Below, piece by piece: positions 6,993 through 10,387 of a stretch of 10,387 nucleotides of DNA. Below the pieces are notes generated by a model. It saw only the letters and a list, made by a program, of their open reading frames with translations, ran no database searches and had not been told where the DNA came from. The stretch covers positions 1-10,387 of the forward strand of contig JAUIHU010000109.1 of the NCBI GenBank assembly GCA_030432175.1, read 5' to 3'. The translations under genes were made by a program, and so were the position numbers. The DNA comes from Verrucomicrobiia bacterium (GTDB taxonomy: Bacteria; Verrucomicrobiota; Verrucomicrobiia; Limisphaerales; JAUIHU01). Each line of letters opens with the position of its first letter. Position 1 is the stretch's first letter.

Positions 6993-7844
6993 TTGCCTCA
7001 GAGTCCGATGCTTTTTAAATTAATTACCGTTATGCACTCAAAACCAGACCTATTTCTCCGTCAATCTCAGTCTCAGCGAAAATCAAAGAATTCAGGCAGA
7101 GTATTCTTTGGCGCGGTTTCGGCGCTGGCTATTGCGCTGGCAGCCATTCCTCTCACGAGTTGGAGTGAGGATTCGGATGAAGAACCTTTGGATTATTCCA
7201 AGTTGGTTCCAGCGGTGGACAAACAAGTTGATTTTGAAAAAGAGATATACCCGCTTTTTAAGGAATTTTGCATCGACTGTCATGGTCCTAAGAAAAAGAA
7301 AGGGCGTTATCGTATCGATACCAAAGAAGGAAAAGGTGGGGCATTTAAAATTGATCGAGATGGAGTGGCGTTTATTAAGCCGGGTGACAGTAAGAACAGT
7401 CGCTTGATGCACATGATGTGTGATATGATTGATGAGATGCTGATGCCTCCCCCTGAGGCCGATCAGATGACCAAGGAGCAAATTGGACTGATACGGGCCT
7501 GGATTGATCAGGGCGCCAAATGGCCGGATGGACCGATCAAGGAGTACATTCAGCAGATTGATTTCAAGAAGGATATCCAACCCATCCTGGAAAAAAACTG
7601 TTATTCCTGTCACGGACCTGACAAGCAGGAAGGTGATTATCGGATTGATAAGAAGGAATTTGCTCTGGAAGGGCCACTATATGGGACTTTGATCAAGCCG
7701 GGTAACAGCCAACGCAGCGCTTTAGCGATCATCGCTGCGGGTCTTGACGAGGATTTGTTGTTTCCTGAGAAGCATAAGCTTGCTGAAAAAGAACTGGAAA
7801 CATTCAAACTCTGGATTGACCAGGGGGCGAAGTGGGAGGAATGA
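6993..7844 (+). CDS. Exported PSCyt1 (planctomycete cytochrome c) protein with two CxxCH domains
   Basis: This protein has an N-terminal signal or anchor (hydrophobic about 38-56, after an R/K/S-rich stretch; cleavage plausible near 57-59) and two tandem PSCyt1 domains (PF07635). The heme motifs are CIDCH (93-97) and CYSCH (203-207), each followed by G-P and a Y-R-I-D strand, then IKPG (128-131 and 234-237), then a W-I-D-Q-G-A-K-W close (170-177 and 274-281). The first domain has the expected distal MPPP (Met151); the second reads LLFPE (255-259), with no Met there. No DUF1549/DUF1553 partner domain is fused. Start choice: TTG 6993 is 6 nt after AAGGA (6982-6986); ATG 7008 or 7032 are alternatives, and 7032 gives a more compact signal peptide. 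Function is presumed periplasmic electron transfer; the partner is unknown. queF begins 9 nt after the stop. Confidence 0.88.
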   Translation: MPQSPMLFKLITVMHSKPDLFLRQSQSQRKSKNSGRVFFGAVSALAIALAAIPLTSWSEDSDEEPLDYSKLVPAVDKQVDFEKEIYPLFKEFCIDCHGPKKKKGRYRIDTKEGKGGAFKIDRDGVAFIKPGDSKNSRLMHMMCDMIDEMLMPPPEADQMTKEQIGLIRAWIDQGAKWPDGPIKEYIQQIDFKKDIQPILEKNCYSCHGPDKQEGDYRIDKKEFALEGPLYGTLIKPGNSQRSALAIIAAGLDEDLLFPEKHKLAEKELETFKLWIDQGAKWEE

Positions 7845-7853
7845 TTCGTCCAC

Positions 7854-8288
7854 GTGGAAAACATGGATGATTTGAAATTGTTGGGGCGGAGTGAAACTCG
7901 GCTACCAGAGAAACCGGACCGGTCGATATTGGAAACTTTTCCAAATCCCAGTCCGGGTTCTCATATTGTTATCAGGCTGGAAACTCGGGAATTTACATCG
8001 GTTTGCCCCAAAACCGGACAACCAGATTTTGCGACCATCCAGTTGGAATATATTCCGGGCGAACGTTGTATTGAAACGAAGTCATTAAAGTTTTACTGGG
8101 CTTCTTTCAGAAATTATCAGGCGTTTAATGAGCAGGTGATTCATCGCATGTTGCAAGATCTCGTGGCGGTGTGTGATCCTCATAAGATGGTGATGGTAGG
8201 GCAGTTTGGTTCGAGGGGTGGGATTCAATTGACTGTTCGTGCAGCGCATCCTGACAATCAGTTTCAGTTTCCTATATTAAATCCCTGA
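7854..8288 (+). CDS. queF: NADPH-dependent 7-cyano-7-deazaguanine (preQ0) reductase QueF
   Basis: This enzyme reduces the nitrile of preQ0 to the aminomethyl group of preQ1, the last free-base step of queuosine synthesis before insertion into tRNA. The 144-aa protein is the short, unimodular (Bacillus-type) form with a tunnelling fold in the cytosol. It has the catalytic motif EFTSVCPKTGQPDFATI (46-62), which contains the nucleophile Cys51 and proton-donating Asp58. The QueF signature ETKSLKFYWASFRN runs from 73 to 86, with F-N-E (91-93) matching the substrate-binding Glu. The start is GTG 7854, 12 nt after an AGGA overlapping the upstream stop; ATG 7863 (141 aa) is an alternative. The 9-nt gap to the cytochrome gene leaves no room for its own preQ1 riboswitch. 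No other queuosine gene lies in the window. Confidence 0.95.
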   Translation: MENMDDLKLLGRSETRLPEKPDRSILETFPNPSPGSHIVIRLETREFTSVCPKTGQPDFATIQLEYIPGERCIETKSLKFYWASFRNYQAFNEQVIHRMLQDLVAVCDPHKMVMVGQFGSRGGIQLTVRAAHPDNQFQFPILNP

Positions 8289-8397
8289 ACATTTATCCCA
8301 TCAGCGCTTGCATTCCGGTTCTTAACTCTGCATGCTGGCGGTAATGTTTAGGTTGAAAATAGCCTGAAATCCCATTACTGGAACTGACTTGAACCTC

Positions 8398-8413
8398 CGG
8401 TGAGAATTCACCG
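8398..8413 (+). repeat. Short hairpin downstream of queF
   Basis: CGGTGA (8398-8403) and TCACCG (8408-8413) form a perfect 6-bp stem around GAAT. It lies 110 nt after the queF stop. The following bases (CTTTAAC) are not a convincing U-tract, so it is a weak terminator candidate or part of the regulatory region ahead of the next gene. Confidence 0.4.
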
Positions 8414-8463
8414 CTTTAACACCGGTTTAACCGGATTTAACAAACTGCGTTCGATGAGAACGC
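8411..8463. promoter_or_regulatory. Phased TTTAAC repeats and palindromes just upstream of the RGG-protein gene
   Basis: TTTAAC occurs at 8415-8420, 8426-8431 and 8436-8441, so the copies are 11 and 10 bp apart, on one helical face, each preceded by a CCG-containing flank. Overlapping them is a perfect 13-bp palindrome, CCGGTT-T-AACCGG (8422-8434). A third element, GCGTTC (8447-8452) with GAACGC (8458-8463), forms a 6-bp stem with a 5-nt loop that ends 12 nt before the ATG at 8476. This is compatible with an operator or structured leader for the downstream gene. Confidence 0.45.
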
Positions 8464-8475
8464 CCACATTTAAAG

Positions 8476-10387
8476 ATGAGCAATTCGCCTGAGTTTGATC
8501 TGAACTTGGATCAGCACTTTTTGCCAGCTTGGGCCCAAAAGCCCTCTTCTGACAAATCCTACGAGAATTTCAAGGGTAGAGAAGGGGACGATGAGGGAGG
8601 AAGAGGAAAACGGGATCGTTTTCGCAAGGACCGGACATCTAATCGACCTTCTGGTTCAGGCCGAGGTGATCGTCAAACAGGTCGTGGTCGTCCGCCCAGA
8701 AGAGGTGGGCGTGATCGAGACGGCAGGGCTGACAACAATCGGCGGCGTCAGCGTCCTGAAAGGCGTCAACCGTTGCCTGATTTGAAGGTAGCGATTTCGC
8801 CGGTCGAGGATGGGGTGCGTTCATTGGCGAAACAGATCAAAAAGACCTGTCGGGCTTACCCGCTTTTTGAAATCGCAACCATGATTCTCAAGCGCCCGGA
8901 ACGTTATGATATCTGTTATGATGTTGTTCAGGATGACAAGGGCAATGTTAAAGCGCCACTTCATGTTTGTTCACTAGATGGATCAGTCTGGTTGTCTGAA
9001 GAAGAGGTTGCAGAGCATGTTCTGAAGAATTTTTTCGATAATTTTTACCAGACAGAGAAAACTCCGTCAGATCCTCCCAAAGGTGTATATACTTTTGTGG
9101 CGCAGTGTGGGATGAGCGGGATCATTCTGGGACCGCCGAATTATCATGATTATCAGCGCACCCTGCACCGGGTTCATTCTGAGAAATTTCCTAGAATGGA
9201 TTTTGAAACCTATAAATCCCGGGTCAAAATTGTCAGGGATGAAGAGGTGGTCAAGCAATGGGTGGATGAAAAAAGCTGGAAGATTGATTACACCTGCCTG
9301 AATGTTCCTGAACCGCTGAAGTTAAATTCAAAAGAAGAAGTGGAGGAGCATTTCCGAAAAACACATCTTCCAACACTGGTTTCAACGGTTCAGCGTTCGG
9401 TGGTCCATGCAAATCAGGAACAGTTATTAGGCTCTTCAGCTTTGAAAGCCTGGATGCGTCGTGTTCGTGAAGAGCAACGCAGATTTCCAATCAAGGTTGT
9501 CAATGCTTTAAGTCAGCAGTTCGCCCGCCAAGGTTTACAGTTCTTCAAGGTCAATAAGACAGTAACTCATGTCTCAGTCGCACGTCCGCGCTATCTCGAT
9601 GTGAATGTGACACCGGTTTCGAATCTGGTAAAACGGATCGTCGAGTATATTGAGCAGAACAAGAGTTGTACACCCGCTCAACTGGTTGCTGATTTGACCC
9701 CTGAAGTGGAAGCGACCCTGAGCAAAGGCGCAACAGTCGTCGAGCCATCCGCGCCTGTGCCTGCAGAGGAAGTACAGCCAGAACCAACACCTGAACCGTC
9801 AACAGCGGTTGAAGAAACAAAGGATAATGCTGCTTCCAGTGCAGAAGCCCCAGGATCTCAGGATCAGCAACCAGAAGATTCTTCAGCGGCTCCTGCTTCT
9901 GAAACGGGTACTGAAGCTACTGCAGAGTCGGCATCTTCATCTTCAGAAACCATAACCGAGGAAACTTCTGTAGAATCAGCGCCGCCTGTTGAGCAAACAC
10001 AAACACAATCTCAGGAAGAGCCCAAAACTGAAGAAGATCATTCTCCAGCGCAGGCAGCTATTTTATCGGACCTCCGATGGCTGCTCGTACAAGGGCATGT
10101 TATTGAGTTTGCTAATGGAGCTTTGGAGAACGCAAAACCCTCTGCGGCATCCAAGACCAGGAAAGAGAAAAGTGGATCCAAAGGAGCTGCTCAGCCGAAC
10201 AAAGAAGCCGACACCAAATCTTCTGCTCCGAAGAAAGAATCTTCTGAGAATACCGACGCTGCAGCACAAAACCAGCCAGAGACCTCTCCTGAGTCGAATC
10301 CGGCTCAGGATCCAAATCATCCTTCCAGTGGTGAAACTGAAACCGCGAAACAGGAAGCTGCAACTGCCTCTTCTGAAACACCTGCAC
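8476..10387 (+). CDS. Large RGG-box / winged-helix-like / acidic-tail protein of unknown function (3' end outside window)
   Basis: The frame from ATG 8476 stays open for 637 codons to the right edge, so the C-terminus is missing. Residues 1-25 include FDLNLDQHFLPAWAQ. Residues 40-98 are Arg/Gly-rich with RGR, RRGGRDRDGR and RRR clusters, resembling RNA-binding RGG tails. About 100-375 is an ordered core of mixed helices and strands, with a Cys-containing VAQCGMSGIILGPPNYHDYQ stretch (208-227) and FFKVNKTVTHVSVARPRYLD (356-375). Residues 381-411 look like two helices; 415-525 is Ala/Glu/Pro/Ser/Thr-rich; 527-551 resembles the third helix and wing of a winged helix; the remainder is a charged low-complexity tail. 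There is no signal peptide, so it is predicted cytosolic. I recall similar proteins from Verrucomicrobiota but know of no assigned function. No clear Shine-Dalgarno sequence precedes the ATG. Confidence 0.88.
   Translation, partial: MSNSPEFDLNLDQHFLPAWAQKPSSDKSYENFKGREGDDEGGRGKRDRFRKDRTSNRPSGSGRGDRQTGRGRPPRRGGRDRDGRADNNRRRQRPERRQPLPDLKVAISPVEDGVRSLAKQIKKTCRAYPLFEIATMILKRPERYDICYDVVQDDKGNVKAPLHVCSLDGSVWLSEEEVAEHVLKNFFDNFYQTEKTPSDPPKGVYTFVAQCGMSGIILGPPNYHDYQRTLHRVHSEKFPRMDFETYKSRVKIVRDEEVVKQWVDEKSWKIDYTCLNVPEPLKLNSKEEVEEHFRKTHLPTLVSTVQRSVVHANQEQLLGSSALKAWMRRVREEQRRFPIKVVNALSQQFARQGLQFFKVNKTVTHVSVARPRYLDVNVTPVSNLVKRIVEYIEQNKSCTPAQLVADLTPEVEATLSKGATVVEPSAPVPAEEVQPEPTPEPSTAVEETKDNAASSAEAPGSQDQQPEDSSAAPASETGTEATAESASSSSETITEETSVESAPPVEQTQTQSQEEPKTEEDHSPAQAAILSDLRWLLVQGHVIEFANGALENAKPSAASKTRKEKSGSKGAAQPNKEADTKSSAPKKESSENTDAAAQNQPETSPESNPAQDPNHPSSGETETAKQEAATASSETPA

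Noticed and set aside
7092..7613. 173-codon minus-strand ORF antisense to the cytochrome gene
   Set aside because: The plus strand encodes two clear CxxCH PSCyt1 domains here. The antisense product has no recognisable domain and is a shadow.
7842..7853. preQ1 riboswitch ahead of queF
   Set aside because: The gap to the upstream gene is only 9 nt, too short for the aptamer, and no aptamer-like fold was seen.
8591..8785. Plus-strand 64-codon ORF and several minus-strand ORFs between 8591 and 10387
   Set aside because: All lie within the continuous frame from 8476 to the right edge, which has consistent coding character. The alternatives arise from its Arg/Gly-rich and Glu/Ala-rich codons.

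Overview
The window looks like bacterial chromosome of moderate GC content, most likely from the Verrucomicrobiota or the neighbouring Planctomycetes-Verrucomicrobia-Chlamydiae assemblage. The taxonomic cues are a DUF1080 (3-keto-disaccharide hydrolase type) C-terminus, a double 'planctomycete cytochrome C' (PSCyt1) protein, and a large RGG/acidic-tail protein of a type I recall from verrucomicrobial genomes. No tRNA, rRNA, insertion sequence, CRISPR array, integrase or phage gene was seen. This reads as ordinary chromosome with several uncharacterised proteins.

Layout. 1-217 is the 3' end of a plus-strand DUF1080 gene, followed by stem-loops and a good intrinsic terminator (342-374). 526-2398 holds two plus-strand genes 37 nt apart: a stand-alone FIST sensory-domain protein and TrmB, the tRNA (guanine-46-N7) methyltransferase. 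2451-6781 is a minus-strand three-gene cluster, read from right to left: two membrane-anchored TPR-like proteins (633 and 572 aa) that look like diverged tandem paralogues, then a 204-aa multi-pass membrane protein. 6782-6992 is a divergent intergenic region with an 8-bp interrupted palindrome and a short leader-like ORF with a strong ribosome binding site just ahead of the first TPR gene. 6993-8288 is a plus-strand pair 9 nt apart: an exported di-heme-motif PSCyt1 protein and QueF, the preQ0 reductase of queuosine synthesis. 8289-8475 is intergenic and ends in a cluster of three palindromes plus phased TTTAAC repeats.

8476-10387 is one uninterrupted plus-strand reading frame of 637 codons that runs off the right edge. 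It is easy to miss because its stop codon lies outside the window. It combines an RGG-type basic N-terminus, a well-ordered core of unknown function, and a disordered Ala/Glu/Pro/Ser/Thr-rich region that seems to interrupt a winged-helix-like module.

Functional picture. Two of the genes (trmB, queF) act on tRNA modification, but they sit in different transcription units. The most plausible uncharacterised material is the RGG/split-winged-helix protein and the envelope TPR cassette. Neither can be given a function from sequence alone.
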